64,000 nucleotides of DNA, taken from assembly GCF_015999265.1 (NCBI RefSeq), contig NZ_JAEAGR010000002.1, positions 1 through 64,000 on the forward strand, written 5' to 3'. This DNA is from Mobilitalea sibirica (GTDB lineage: Bacteria > Bacillota > Clostridia > Lachnospirales > Lachnospiraceae). Shown one piece after another: positions 1-8,719 of this stretch; the first letter of the stretch is position 1; each line of letters starts with the position of its first letter. The position numbers and the translations under genes are program-made. Under the pieces are notes generated by a model, which did no database searches, was not told the DNA's origin, and saw only the letters and a program-made list of their open reading frames with translations.

Positions 1-336
<336 letters not shown>

Positions 337-451
337 TAAAAAGGTTATACAGTTGAATGAGGCAACTCTTAGGACGAAGTCAAGAGAGTATGAACTCAAT
401 GGATGAACATTTTCTTGTGTAGGATTTAGTCAATTATATATGTAAAAGTAG

Positions 452-483
452 AAGCTCAAAACAGAAATGTTTTGAGTTTTTTG
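452..483 (+). terminator. Rho-independent terminator of the rRNA operon
   Basis: CTCAAAAC (455-462) pairs perfectly with GTTTTGAG (469-476) around a 6-base loop, followed by a run of T from 477. It lies about 115 bases after the 23S end and is the natural end of this rRNA operon. No 5S gene lies between the two. Confidence 0.85.
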
Positions 484-556
484 TTATATAAATAATTCAT
501 AATAACCATAATGAAAAACTCAGATAGCATAGGATGATTAACATCACAAATATTGA

Positions 557-634
557 GAGATTACGGTTGAAGACATTGGAACTGATGTTGAAATATTAAA
601 AGGAAAAGGACAATTAACAATTTCGTCGGTATAG
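557..634 (+). other. possible coding remnant in the 337-882 intergenic stretch
   Basis: The 546-base gap between the rRNA and the first gene holds the rRNA terminator, a promoter at 706 and little else. One 25-codon open stretch without a start (EITVEDIGTDVEILKGKGQL, then TISSV and a stop) has protein-like composition and could be the decayed C-terminus of a lost gene. The family is not recognised and the call is weak. Confidence 0.2.
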
Positions 635-705
635 CTTTAATTATAAGTTAAGCATATGTGTAAAATTACCAACAGTAATCAATAGAGAGATGAGAAACGA
701 TTTCA

Positions 706-734
706 TTGACAGAATATGTTCCCTGTATTATGAT
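706..734 (+). promoter_or_regulatory. sigma-A promoter, shared module copy 1
   Basis: TTGACA (706-711), a 17-bp spacer GAATATGTTCCCTGTAT and TATGAT (729-734) make a strong vegetative promoter about 150 bases before the P-loop kinase gene. The TTGACAGAATAT start and the exact spacer length recur at 6282, 7974 and 17871. Confidence 0.75.
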
Positions 735-882
735 ATACGTTAATTAATAGAATAGTAATGTATTGCCCTGTTATTATATGAAGCAGGTTTTGAGAAGCCA
801 TTTAGATTTTTACTAGCTTTTTATATGATGAATAGATGTGGTACTAAAAAATAGGGAGTCAATTGATAAGTTTGGAGGAATT

Positions 883-1734
883 ATGAGATTGATTTTAGTG
901 GAAGGGTTACCGGCATCCGGTAAGTCAACTATAGCCAAGATAGCTGATAAAGTATTAAAGAGAATGGGGATAGAAACCAAATTATATTTGGAAGGCAACT
1001 TAGAGCATCCAGCTGATTATGATGGAGTAGCTTATTTTAATAAAGAAGAATTTGAACAACTTTTATATAAATATAGTAGTTTTATAAAGCGAATTGAGAA
1101 GTTTGTAGAAACGAAAGAAAGTTGCTATTTAATATCTTATGTAAAGGCTAAAAATAGTATTGAAGATCTAATTCCAGAAGAATTTTTTGAGGAAATTGCA
1201 AAAAGGGATATTTATGAAATGCCTTTAGAATTGCATATTAAACTACTAACGGATAAATGGAAAGAATTTGTTAAAGTAGCTAAGAATGAAGATGTTACAT
1301 ATATATTTGATTGTTGTTTTATTCAAAATCCTATTACAACAAGTATGATAAGAAGCAATAGTTCTAAAGAGAAAAGTTTTGATTATATTAAAAAGTTAGC
1401 TGAAATAGTGGAAGAGTGTAACCCAATAATTATATATGTAAATCAGAGAGATATAGAAGCTAGCTTTATGAAAGTTATTGATGAAAGACCTAAGGAGTGG
1501 CTCTCATTTTTCATTAATTATTCTACGACTCAAGGATATGGAAAAGCAAATAATTTAAGTGGATTAAAAGGAACATTTGAAGTACTTAAGGCAAGGAAAG
1601 AATTAGAAAGAGAAATACTTGGACAATTAGCAATAGATAAGTATATTATTGATAATTCGCAATATAGCATTGAGGGAACTACGAAAGAAATTAGCGATGT
1701 TCTAAAGTGCTATTATGACACAAAAGACTGTTAG
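883..1734 (+). CDS. P-loop nucleotide kinase-like ATPase
   Basis: This 283-residue protein opens with a beta strand and a Walker A motif (LVEGLPASGKST, about residues 4-15), so it binds a nucleotide. The layout resembles small kinases that phosphorylate nucleosides or other small molecules, but no substrate can be read. The ATG at 883 is chosen over an earlier GTG at 838 because TTTGGAGGAATT sits just before it and the Walker A then lies at the usual distance from the N-terminus. It stands alone behind the promoter at 706. The next gene, a deformylase, starts 80 bases later without an obvious terminator between them. Cytoplasmic, with no membrane segment. Confidence 0.75.
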   Translation: MRLILVEGLPASGKSTIAKIADKVLKRMGIETKLYLEGNLEHPADYDGVAYFNKEEFEQLLYKYSSFIKRIEKFVETKESCYLISYVKAKNSIEDLIPEEFFEEIAKRDIYEMPLELHIKLLTDKWKEFVKVAKNEDVTYIFDCCFIQNPITTSMIRSNSSKEKSFDYIKKLAEIVEECNPIIIYVNQRDIEASFMKVIDERPKEWLSFFINYSTTQGYGKANNLSGLKGTFEVLKARKELEREILGQLAIDKYIIDNSQYSIEGTTKEISDVLKCYYDTKDC

Positions 1735-1814
1735 AGACTTGCTTTTAGGGTGGTGGGGCAACATCTCAAAAATACATCTAGTGCAAGGGTGCAGAGATAA
1801 AGAGGAGATTGTTT

Positions 1815-2309
1815 ATGTCAGTAAGAGAAATTTTGTTGTTAGGAAATGAAACCTTATATAGACCTAGCAAAGAGGTTAGTAAAGATGAAATATTAGATGT
1901 CAATCGTGTAGCGGAGGACTTACATGATACATTAATGGATTTTAGAAAAAGATATGGCTATGGGAGGGCAATTGCAGCTCCTCAAATTAATGAATTACTT
2001 AGGATAATCTATATGAACTTCGATAGAAACTCTATTGTCCTTATTAATCCCAAAATAGAGTTTATTGATGATGAAAAGTTTGAACTATGGGATGATTGTA
2101 TGAGTTTTCCTGGTCTCGAGGTAAAACTATTGAGACATAAGAAGTGCAAAGTATTATATAAAAATCAGGAGTGGGTCGATTGTATTTTAGAATTGGAAGG
2201 CGATTTAGCGGAATTAATTCAACATGAATATGACCACTTGGATGGAATATTGGCTGTTCAGCGAGCAATTGATAACAAATCATTTAGAATTAGAATAATC
2301 AAAAGGTAA
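1815..2309 (+). CDS. peptide deformylase family protein
   Basis: Peptide deformylase removes the formyl group from the initiator methionine of new proteins. This 164-residue protein has the three family signatures: GRAIAAPQ (canonical GxGLAAPQ), DDCMSFPG (canonical EGCLS, with the metal-binding Cys kept) and QHEYDHLDG (HEXXH-type motif with two metal-binding His and the catalytic Glu). The metal site therefore looks intact, although motifs 1 and 2 are divergent. This suggests an accessory deformylase rather than the main def copy. ATG 1815 is preferred to TTG 1809 because AGGAG lies at the right distance. A terminator follows at 2356-2384. Confidence 0.9.
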   Translation: MSVREILLLGNETLYRPSKEVSKDEILDVNRVAEDLHDTLMDFRKRYGYGRAIAAPQINELLRIIYMNFDRNSIVLINPKIEFIDDEKFELWDDCMSFPGLEVKLLRHKKCKVLYKNQEWVDCILELEGDLAELIQHEYDHLDGILAVQRAIDNKSFRIRIIKR

Positions 2310-2355
2310 GGGATACTATCATTACCCTTTTTTGTGGACTGTGGTTTCCTGATTG

Positions 2356-2384
2356 AGCTTAAAGCATATGCTTTGAGCTTTTTT
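2356..2384 (+). terminator. Rho-independent terminator
   Basis: AGCTTAAAGC (2356-2365) pairs with GCTTTGAGCT (2370-2379), with one U-G wobble and an ATAT loop, followed by a T run. It ends the deformylase transcript. Confidence 0.85.
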
Positions 2385-2583
2385 AATGCAATTATAATTT
2401 TGTCTTAATCAGTATATGGTATCATATAATCAATTAATAATACAAAGCAATAACACGAACATGTACGTAATATCAGGTAAAGTATGAGTATAAATGAGAT
2501 TCTTTAATGTACAAGTTTGATTTACAACATTATAAGGTTGTATTGTATCATGCAAGAAAATAAAACCGCAGGGTGGGGATAAG

Positions 2584-3396
2584 TTGAATCTTAAAAAGAT
2601 AGTAACAACACTTATATTTATCAATGTATTGCAATTCATAATAGGTCTCTTGATATGGATAACGACAGCAGATCAGATGAGTATATATATTTATCTTTCA
2701 GTTGGATTAATGTTGATGAGTAGTTTAATCACCGTACTCGGCTTATATATGGCCGGTAAATTCAAGGACGCCAGCATGAGAGAAAGTATTCAGAACCTAG
2801 AAGATCTTAATACGAAACTAAGAGCACAAAGGCACGATTATCTGAATCATTTTCAAATTATTTATGGATTAATGGAACTTAAGGAATATGATGAGGCAAA
2901 AAAATATATAGAGCCCGTATTCAAGGACCTTATGAAGGTAAGTAAAGCGTTGAAGACTGCTCAACCTGCTGTTAATGCATTGTTACAGGCTAAAATTGAA
3001 GCAGCTGAGAAGAAAAATATTAACCTATTTTTAGAAATACGTACAGATTTAAAGAGCATACCAATAGAACCGTGGAATTTATGCAAGGTTCTTGCAAATA
3101 TTATGGACAATAGTATGACTGCTGTTTCTGAAAATAAGGAGGAAAAGAATATATACATAGAAATTGGTGAAAATCAGGTTAATTATACATTCCTAATTTA
3201 TAATAATGGGCCTATCATTCCTGCTGATCAGCTTAGTAATATATTCAAACAGGGATTTACAACGAAGAAGGAACAAGGTCATGGAATGGGACTATACATA
3301 GTTTCTAAAATCATCCGTGAAGCGGGTGGAACGATTGAAGTAAATTCAGATCAAGTTAAAACAAGCTTTCTTATAATATTGCCAAAAGATTTATAA
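2584..3396 (+). CDS. sensor histidine kinase (Spo0B/LytS-like type)
   Basis: Two N-terminal membrane helices (about residues 7-27 and 34-57) lead into a cytoplasmic kinase. RAQRHDYLNHFQ (His about residue 84) is the phosphoacceptor motif of the Spo0B-type HATPase_c_5 sensors that pair with LytTR or CitB-type regulators. An N-box (ANIMDNSMTAV, about 171-181) and a G-box (GHGMGLYIVSKI) complete the ATPase domain. There is almost no extracellular loop, so the signal is probably sensed in the membrane. The TTG start follows GGGTGGGGAT, and no ATG fits. The likely partner is the LytTR regulator at 5342. Three genes encoding NfeD, FloA and a small protein lie between them. Confidence 0.9.
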   Translation: MNLKKIVTTLIFINVLQFIIGLLIWITTADQMSIYIYLSVGLMLMSSLITVLGLYMAGKFKDASMRESIQNLEDLNTKLRAQRHDYLNHFQIIYGLMELKEYDEAKKYIEPVFKDLMKVSKALKTAQPAVNALLQAKIEAAEKKNINLFLEIRTDLKSIPIEPWNLCKVLANIMDNSMTAVSENKEEKNIYIEIGENQVNYTFLIYNNGPIIPADQLSNIFKQGFTTKKEQGHGMGLYIVSKIIREAGGTIEVNSDQVKTSFLIILPKDL

Positions 3397-3541
3397 AGTA
3401 GAGATGTAACTTAATGTAATTTAAAACTGAATATGTGACATTTGAATTTGATAAATGTATATCTTAGGGAATATGTATTTTATAATTTCTACTGTGGGTG
3501 TAGAGTTAAGGTAAACATACGCATGAAAGGAGGAGGATCTG

Positions 3542-4039
3542 ATGTTTGGTCAACTTGATGCAACATTTATAATAGCTGTTATACTTCTAATAGCTGGTTT
3601 TATATTGGTAGGTATAGAGATGGTGGTTCCCGGGTTTTCATTTCCGGGAATATCGGGCATTATCTGCTTGATTATTGGAATCTTTTTGGTCTCAGATACA
3701 TTCGTAGAAGGGGCTGTTATGACAATTGTCGTGCTGGCTATTCTAGGTCTAATGCTGGCAATTATAGTGGGTTTACTTTCAAAGGGCAAAATAAAATCAC
3801 CCATCATATTAAAAGAAGATCAGAAGAAGGATAAGGGATTTATCAGTAGTAGCGACTTGAATTATCTGCTTGGAAAAGAAGGATTTGCTACCTCTGATTT
3901 GAGACCATCAGGATCAGGAAATTTTGATGGAATTGAACTCGATGTAATTTCTGAAGGAAAATATATTACGAAAGGTACCCAACTTATAATCCATAAAGTT
4001 CAGGGATCCAAGTTAATTGTAAAAGTTCGAGAGCAATAA
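3542..4039 (+). CDS. NfeD-family membrane protein
   Basis: This 165-residue NfeD-like protein has three or four membrane helices in the first ~80 residues (FIIAVILLIAGFILVGIEM, then PGISGIICLIIGIFLVS and AVMTIVVLAILGLMLAIIVG). A C-terminal OB-fold-like domain follows (about residues 100-165: KEGFATSDLRPSGSG...GIELDVISEG). The family is routinely coupled to flotillin or stomatin proteins and is thought to help build or regulate membrane microdomains. The floA gene follows 47 bases downstream. A strong GGAGGAGG ribosome binding site precedes the ATG. It lacks the ClpP-like protease domain of long NfeD proteins. Confidence 0.9.
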   Translation: MFGQLDATFIIAVILLIAGFILVGIEMVVPGFSFPGISGIICLIIGIFLVSDTFVEGAVMTIVVLAILGLMLAIIVGLLSKGKIKSPIILKEDQKKDKGFISSSDLNYLLGKEGFATSDLRPSGSGNFDGIELDVISEGKYITKGTQLIIHKVQGSKLIVKVREQ

Positions 4040-4086
4040 AGTAAATTTACAAATTCATAAAATATATTAGAAAGAGGGTAAAGGAT

Positions 4087-5064
4087 ATGACAGGATCAAC
4101 AATAGGGCTTATAGTTTTAATAGGTATTATCGGTTTATTAATCGTTTTATTTTTTAGTTTTGTACCGGTGGGATTATGGATCTCATCCTTAGCAGCGAAT
4201 GTAAGGGTAAGCATTTTTAACTTAATTGGTATGCGCCTACGGCGTGTTATACCATCAAGAGTTGTACTGCCCTTAATAAAAGCGACAAAAGCGGGACTTA
4301 ATTTAAGCGTAAATCAATTAGAAGCACATTATCTTGCGGGAGGTAATATTGATGGTGTGGTTAATGCGTTAATTGCTTCAGAACGAGCAGGGATTGAGCT
4401 TCCATTTGAAAAGGCTGCAGCAATTGATCTGGCAGGTAGAGATGTACTGGATGCAGTGAAAATGAGTGTAAATCCAAGAGTCATTGAAACTCCTATGGTA
4501 TCTGCTGTGGCGAAGGATGGTATTGAACTATTGGTGAAAGCAAGAGTAACGGTAAGAGCAAATCTTGAACGCTTAGTAGGAGGAGCAGGTGAGTCTACAG
4601 TACTTGCAAGAATTGGTGAAGGTATTGTCACAACAGTTGGATCTGCAGAACATAAAGCAGTTTTAGAAAATCCGGATGATATTTCAAAAACCGTATTAAG
4701 TAAGGGATTAGATTCCGGAACAGCGTTCGAAATCCTTTCAATTGATGTTGCAGATATTGATGTAGGAAGAAATATCGGTGCACAATTACAAAGTATTCAA
4801 GCCGAAGCTGATAAAAACATAGCGCAGGCAAAAGCCGAAGAACGAAGAGCTATGGCAGTAGCGAGGGAACAGGAAATGCGTGCATATGTAGTAGAGGCAG
4901 AAGCAGAGATACCAAAAGCAATGGCCTACGCATTAAAGGAAGGCAAATTGGGTGTTATGGATTATTTTGATATGCAGAACATCAAGGCTGATACATTGAT
5001 GAGAGAAAGGATATCTGAAAAAGGTAAAACTTCAATTATAGAGGATAAAAAGAACAAACAATAA
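4087..5064 (+). CDS. floA: flotillin-like protein FloA
   Basis: FloA scaffolds functional membrane microdomains (bacterial lipid rafts). The 325-residue length, the N-terminal hydrophobic hairpin (about 8-34) and the SPFH/band 7 domain (core [20 protein letters not shown] and [12 protein letters not shown]-type segments) identify it. An Ala/Glu-rich coiled coil follows ([20 protein letters not shown], about 258-277). The NfeD-floA order is the conserved arrangement also seen as yqeZ-yqfA in Bacillus. Raft proteins in Bacillus affect sensor-kinase activity, so placement between a kinase and its likely response regulator is notable. That functional link here is inference. AAAGAGGGTAAAGG precedes the ATG. 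Confidence 0.95.
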   Translation: MTGSTIGLIVLIGIIGLLIVLFFSFVPVGLWISSLAANVRVSIFNLIGMRLRRVIPSRVVLPLIKATKAGLNLSVNQLEAHYLAGGNIDGVVNALIASERAGIELPFEKAAAIDLAGRDVLDAVKMSVNPRVIETPMVSAVAKDGIELLVKARVTVRANLERLVGGAGESTVLARIGEGIVTTVGSAEHKAVLENPDDISKTVLSKGLDSGTAFEILSIDVADIDVGRNIGAQLQSIQAEADKNIAQAKAEERRAMAVAREQEMRAYVVEAEAEIPKAMAYALKEGKLGVMDYFDMQNIKADTLMRERISEKGKTSIIEDKKNKQ

Positions 5065-5085
5065 TAATGCCGGGGGTGAAAGACG

Positions 5086-5352
5086 ATGAGTAAAACATCT
5101 GAAAAGCCGGATATGAAATTTAGTCCAAATAAAGGCAAGAACTCAAAAAATGATACTTCAACTAGCAAAACAGAGAATAAAACAGTTAAATCTTCTGAGG
5201 TTACAGTTGATATTGATATTAATTTGACACGTAAAAAGAGTGATGAATTCTGGGATTTTGAACCAAAAAAATTGCAGGAAGCAATTGTTTGGTCAGAAAT
5301 ATTAGAAAAACCAGTATGCAGACGTAGGAAGAGAAGATATTATGTCAATTAA
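5086..5352 (+). CDS. small lysine-rich hypothetical protein of the floA cluster
   Basis: This 88-residue, highly charged protein was not recognised. Its N-terminal half is low-complexity (Lys, Ser, Thr, Asn) and probably disordered. The C-terminal half (LTRKKSDEFWDFEPKKLQEA...) looks folded and ends in a basic cluster RRRKRR. It has no membrane helix. It starts 22 bases after floA behind GGGGGTGAAAG and overlaps the response-regulator start by 11 bases, so it is very probably translated and coupled to it. A role in linking FloA and the two-component system is only a guess from position. Confidence 0.75.
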   Translation: MSKTSEKPDMKFSPNKGKNSKNDTSTSKTENKTVKSSEVTVDIDINLTRKKSDEFWDFEPKKLQEAIVWSEILEKPVCRRRKRRYYVN

Positions 5353-6082
5353 AGTGGTTTTAATCGATGACGAGAGCGGCATTCGTAAGCTGTTGCGTAA
5401 GATAGTAGAGAACAATGAAGGCTTCGAGGTTGTAGGAGAAAGCGACAACCTTACGGATGCTGTTACCTTGTTTAATAAAACAAGGGCAGAAGTGGTATTT
5501 CTCGATATTGAACTGGGTAATATTAGTGGGTTGGAACTGGCTAAGATAATTGCAGATCTTGAGCCAAAGACGAAGATTATCTTTGCAACAGCACACTCTG
5601 AATACATGCCTGATGCATTTGAAGTTTATGCTTTTGATTATATTGTAAAACCTTTTCATGTGGAACGGGTAAACCACACACTTGACCGTATAAAAGCACT
5701 TTCAGATCCAAAGAAAAATGAAGATATGGATAAGATAGTTAGATATGAACGTGGACTTGACAGGCTACTTGTAAAAGGGAAGGAAAGTATGAGTTTTGTG
5801 GATATTCAGGAGATTGTTCTTGTTCAAAGAGAAAATAATAGCACGGTCATTTATACAAAGAAAGATACCTTCACTACTTCTGCCAGCTTAGGTGATATAG
5901 AAAACAAGTTAAACTCGGAGCAATTTATGCGTAGCCATAAATCCTATCTGATTAATGTATCACAGATTAAGAAAATCGAGCCTTATGGAAGATGGACCTA
6001 TATCATAACCTTTAAAGATATTCATCAGGATGCTTTAATGACAGCAGAAAAATATGAGGAGATTAAGAAAAGATTCCTATAG
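5342..6082 (+). CDS. LytTR-family response regulator
   Basis: This 246-residue regulator has an N-terminal receiver domain (acidic pair DD at 9-10, phosphoacceptor Asp near 55 in VVFLDIELG, conserved Lys in YIVKPF). The C-terminal LytTR DNA-binding domain runs from about 138 to 246 (VDIQEIVLVQRENNSTVIYT, RSHKSYLINVSQI). LytTR regulators bind direct repeats upstream of cell-surface, virulence or competence genes. The kinase at 2584 is of the type that partners this class. The start lies inside the end of the preceding gene, indicating translational coupling. A terminator follows at 6196. Confidence 0.93.
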   Translation: MSIKVVLIDDESGIRKLLRKIVENNEGFEVVGESDNLTDAVTLFNKTRAEVVFLDIELGNISGLELAKIIADLEPKTKIIFATAHSEYMPDAFEVYAFDYIVKPFHVERVNHTLDRIKALSDPKKNEDMDKIVRYERGLDRLLVKGKESMSFVDIQEIVLVQRENNSTVIYTKKDTFTTSASLGDIENKLNSEQFMRSHKSYLINVSQIKKIEPYGRWTYIITFKDIHQDALMTAEKYEEIKKRFL

Positions 6083-6195
6083 TGATAGACTTAAAAGTAT
6101 GAAAATCTGATAAAAATAAAGGGATGAAGAGTACTCATTTGATGAAGAAAAGAATAAACTGAATTGAAATTCATAAGTCCTCACACAAAAATTAA

Positions 6196-6235
6196 GTCGA
6201 AAAGAAACGATGATATATCAGCTTTTCGGCTTTTT
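6196..6235 (+). terminator. Rho-independent terminator
   Basis: GTCGAAAAG (6196-6204) pairs with CTTTTCGGC (6222-6230) and is followed by TTTTT. It closes the kinase-NfeD-FloA-regulator cluster. Confidence 0.8.
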
Positions 6236-6281
6236 CTATGATTTTTTATGTGACTAGTTATTGTTATTATTAGATTATTAT

Positions 6282-6310
6282 TTGACAGAATATACTAACT
6301 ATATTATTAT
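6282..6310 (+). promoter_or_regulatory. sigma-A promoter, shared module copy 2
   Basis: TTGACA (6282-6287), a 17-bp spacer GAATATACTAACTATAT and TATTAT (6305-6310). The spacer contains the dyad ATATA-CTAAC-TATAT. Downstream TTTAACAATTTA is also shared with the copies at 7974 and 17871. It drives the lipoprotein gene at 6398. Confidence 0.8.
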
Positions 6311-6397
6311 GAATGTACATTTTTTAACAATTTAAATATTGGTATAGAACTATTATGGAAAATAAATAAAGAGGTATTGATCAATAGGGAGGATTAA

Positions 6398-6886
6398 GTG
6401 TTGAGAAAGATTATTGTAATACTTATGATTATTGTTTCATTTTCCTTTTGGGGATGTAACAATGACGAAAAAAGTTTAAGCAAGAATTTTGGTGTAACAA
6501 ACATAGAGACAAACATATCTTTTGAAGATGGTGAGACCAAGATTGAAGCTCTAACCGCTGATGATATTGTTCCAAATGAAGAAGAACTGACAAGAAATTT
6601 GAAGGAAGCGAGTTATTCAATCACATCTTATACGGATGTCAGCGGGAGTAAAATACTAACGAGCAGAATTTATGCTGAAAAGGGATCTTCATTTATTGAT
6701 ATATGTTATGGTCTAACAGAGGAAGATTTACAAACGGTATTCGACTATTTCGAGAGTATTTATCCGCAATACTATATTTTAGCCATTAACGGTAATTATG
6801 TATACTGCATCGGAGATGAGGACGTCTTTCGTTTGGCTGGTTTTACAAGTATAAGAAACATAGGTACACAATATATTTATGAATAA
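6398..6886 (+). CDS. putative lipoprotein, paralogue of the 29587 gene
   Basis: This 162-residue secreted protein has a signal peptide ending in a lipobox (SFSFWGC, Cys near residue 20), so it should be lipid-anchored outside the membrane. The family is not recognised. Its second half (NLKEASYSITSY, RIYAEKGSSFIDICYGL, YFESIYPQYYILAINGNYVYCIG) aligns with the lipoprotein at 29587 across the FIDIC motif, the Tyr-rich segment and a late Cys. The two are therefore diverged paralogues. The GTG start at 6398 (or TTG 6401) follows AGGGAGG. It is a single-gene unit under the module promoter at 6282. Confidence 0.75.
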   Translation: MLRKIIVILMIIVSFSFWGCNNDEKSLSKNFGVTNIETNISFEDGETKIEALTADDIVPNEEELTRNLKEASYSITSYTDVSGSKILTSRIYAEKGSSFIDICYGLTEEDLQTVFDYFESIYPQYYILAINGNYVYCIGDEDVFRLAGFTSIRNIGTQYIYE

Positions 6887-6990
6887 GGATAAAATAGCAG
6901 GGAGAGCATTCTCAGAATATAAATTCTTGTTATTTATTTAGATAAGTAAATCATTAAATAGTGAATAATAAATTAGGAAGGAATTCAACT

Positions 6991-7818
6991 ATGAAGGTTA
7001 TCACATTACTAGAGAATTCAACAATCTCAAAAGCCTATAAAAACAAACATGGCCTATCCTTATATATAGAAACATCTAAGCATAAGATCTTATTTGACAC
7101 CGGTCCGGATACTACGTTTTTACATAATGCCAATAAATTGGGTGTAAATTTAGAAGATATAGATATAGCAATTATTTCCCATGGACATTTTGATCATGGT
7201 GGCGGACTGGAAGCATTCTTAAACTTAAATCATAAAGCTAATGTTTACCTCGGGAAAGACTCCTTTGATCATCATCTGATAAAACTGTTTGGGTTTATAA
7301 AATACAATATTGGATTAAAGAAAGAATTAATCAATAATGAGCGACTTGTATTTGTTGATGGAATTCTGAAAATAGATGATGAATTGACGTTATTCGGGAA
7401 CATAACAGGTGAAAAACTAATTCCCCCGGGTAATAAAAATCTGCTAAAAGAATATGGTAAAGGTCTTATTAAGAAAGATGATTTTCAGCATGAGATAAAT
7501 CTGTTGGTGAATGAAAATGATAAGTACACGTTATTCTGCGGATGTGCTCATAAAGGAATTATCAACATTATTGAGCAATCGAAGGAAATTATAAAGAGTG
7601 ATTTAGATACTGTTATTGGTGGTTTTCATTTAATGGGTTTGACCGATAAGAAAACCAGTAGCATAAACTTCTTAGATGAACTTGCCGATGATCTTAATAA
7701 AAGAAATATCAATAAGTACTATACCTGCCATTGCACCGGTGAAAAACCTTCTAAATATCTAGGTACTAAGATGCAGAATTTATTTGAGGTAAAAACAGGA
7801 ACAAGTCTTGAATTATAG
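6991..7818 (+). CDS. MBL-fold metallo-hydrolase (DHPMBP synthase-like)
   Basis: This 275-residue metallo-beta-lactamase-fold protein carries the metal-binding signature SHGHFDHGGG (about residues 62-71). Further metal ligands are probable at CGCAHKG, GGFHLMG and TCHCTG. The arrangement resembles the archaeal and clostridial family annotated as 7,8-dihydropterin-6-methyl-4-(beta-D-ribofuranosyl)-aminobenzene-5'-phosphate synthase. The actual substrate in Firmicutes is not established. The ATG at 6991 is chosen over the GTG at 6961 because AGGAAGGA lies 8 bases before it. A terminator follows at 7865. Cytoplasmic. Confidence 0.88.
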   Translation: MKVITLLENSTISKAYKNKHGLSLYIETSKHKILFDTGPDTTFLHNANKLGVNLEDIDIAIISHGHFDHGGGLEAFLNLNHKANVYLGKDSFDHHLIKLFGFIKYNIGLKKELINNERLVFVDGILKIDDELTLFGNITGEKLIPPGNKNLLKEYGKGLIKKDDFQHEINLLVNENDKYTLFCGCAHKGIINIIEQSKEIIKSDLDTVIGGFHLMGLTDKKTSSINFLDELADDLNKRNINKYYTCHCTGEKPSKYLGTKMQNLFEVKTGTSLEL

Positions 7819-7864
7819 TAACATGGATAGTCAAAAATAAGAATTGAATAGTCATATCTAAAAT

Positions 7865-7890
7865 TCAAGACAAGATTGTTTTGAGTTTTT
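7865..7890 (+). terminator. Rho-independent terminator
   Basis: TCAAGACA (7865-7872) pairs with TGTTTTGA (7877-7884), with one G-U pair, followed by GTTTTTG. It ends the MBL-hydrolase transcript. Confidence 0.75.
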
Positions 7891-7973
7891 GTTTTCCATT
7901 AACTTATATTATTAACATAATTTAAGGCATATGTAAGTGTTAACGTATTTATTATAATTTTATCTGTTATAAT

Positions 7974-8002
7974 TTGACATAATATACCGGGGATATTATG
8001 AT
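7974..8002 (+). promoter_or_regulatory. sigma-A promoter, shared module copy 3
   Basis: TTGACA (7974-7979), a 17-bp spacer TAATATACCGGGGATAT and TATGAT (7997-8002), with the spacer dyad AATAT...ATATT. ATTTAACAATTA follows as in the copy at 6282. It lies about 165 bases before the hypothetical gene at 8168. The leader holds a start-less protein-like stretch (see findings). Confidence 0.75.
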
Positions 8003-8167
8003 TGGTTATATATTTAACAATTATTGGTGGAAGATTTTTAATACTATCAAAAGGCTCTAGCGGATTACTTATTAATGAATTAAGTTTTGGTGTACCAACC
8101 ATAAGGCAATTGGCTTCAGAAATACAAAACTTCAATCGATATTATATAATAGGACGGTGTACATAAT

Positions 8168-8695
8168 ATGCATGAGATATATATAGTAAATTATTGTAAT
8201 CCAAATTGTTCTCCATTATATAGTATAACAAGACTATCAAAAGCAGAGGCTTTTGCAAAAGCGAAAGAATTAGCAGACAGTCATAGTGGTACAGCGTTTG
8301 GCCGATTCGCAGATTTTGAGAATTATTATCCGAGAAGAATTAAAACTGAGGAATGGCTATACAATTGGTTTATAAATCTTGGTGGTGAGCCTGAAACAAA
8401 GCATCCATTATATTTTGTACTTCATGGTAGCGACTTTTTAGATCATTGGTTTGGGAAAGGGGAAGTAACTAAAATTCCGCTTGCAGACATAAGTTCAAAA
8501 CATATCAGTTTTACATTCGGGGATAGTATGGCAAAGTTTGATCAACCAGAAAGAAAAAATCCGTTTCTAAAAGAAACTCTATATGAGTTAATTAATCAAT
8601 TTAATGGTGATGTTGACCGGTTACTTAATAGTATTATAGAGGAGTATAAATATATTGAAGTTCAGCTTTGGAATGATAAATATTGTCACGTATGA
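8168..8695 (+). CDS. hypothetical protein
   Basis: This 175-residue soluble protein matches no family that I recognise. It has no signal peptide or membrane helix. The N-terminal part is Cys/Tyr-containing (YIVNYCNPNCSPLYS), followed by a helix rich in Ala and Lys (LSKAEAFAKAKELAD). The middle is aromatic (EEWLYNWFINLGGEPETKH, LDHWFGKGEV), and the C-terminus is helical. Codon usage and an unbroken frame behind the module promoter support a real gene. The ribosome binding site (AGGACGG) is weak. Such stand-alone aromatic-rich proteins in accessory regions are sometimes immunity-like, but nothing here proves that. Confidence 0.65.
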   Translation: MHEIYIVNYCNPNCSPLYSITRLSKAEAFAKAKELADSHSGTAFGRFADFENYYPRRIKTEEWLYNWFINLGGEPETKHPLYFVLHGSDFLDHWFGKGEVTKIPLADISSKHISFTFGDSMAKFDQPERKNPFLKETLYELINQFNGDVDRLLNSIIEEYKYIEVQLWNDKYCHV

Positions 8696-8719
8696 GCTAT
8701 TAGTTTTGGAGGATATCAT

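Noticed and set aside
2305-2333. Weak hairpin right after the deformylase stop
   Set aside because: The stem is bulged and short. The strong terminator at 2356-2384 explains termination.
7899-8135. 78-codon minus-strand frame
   Set aside because: Its composition is hydrophobic and random, no RBS was found, and it lies opposite the module promoter and leader.
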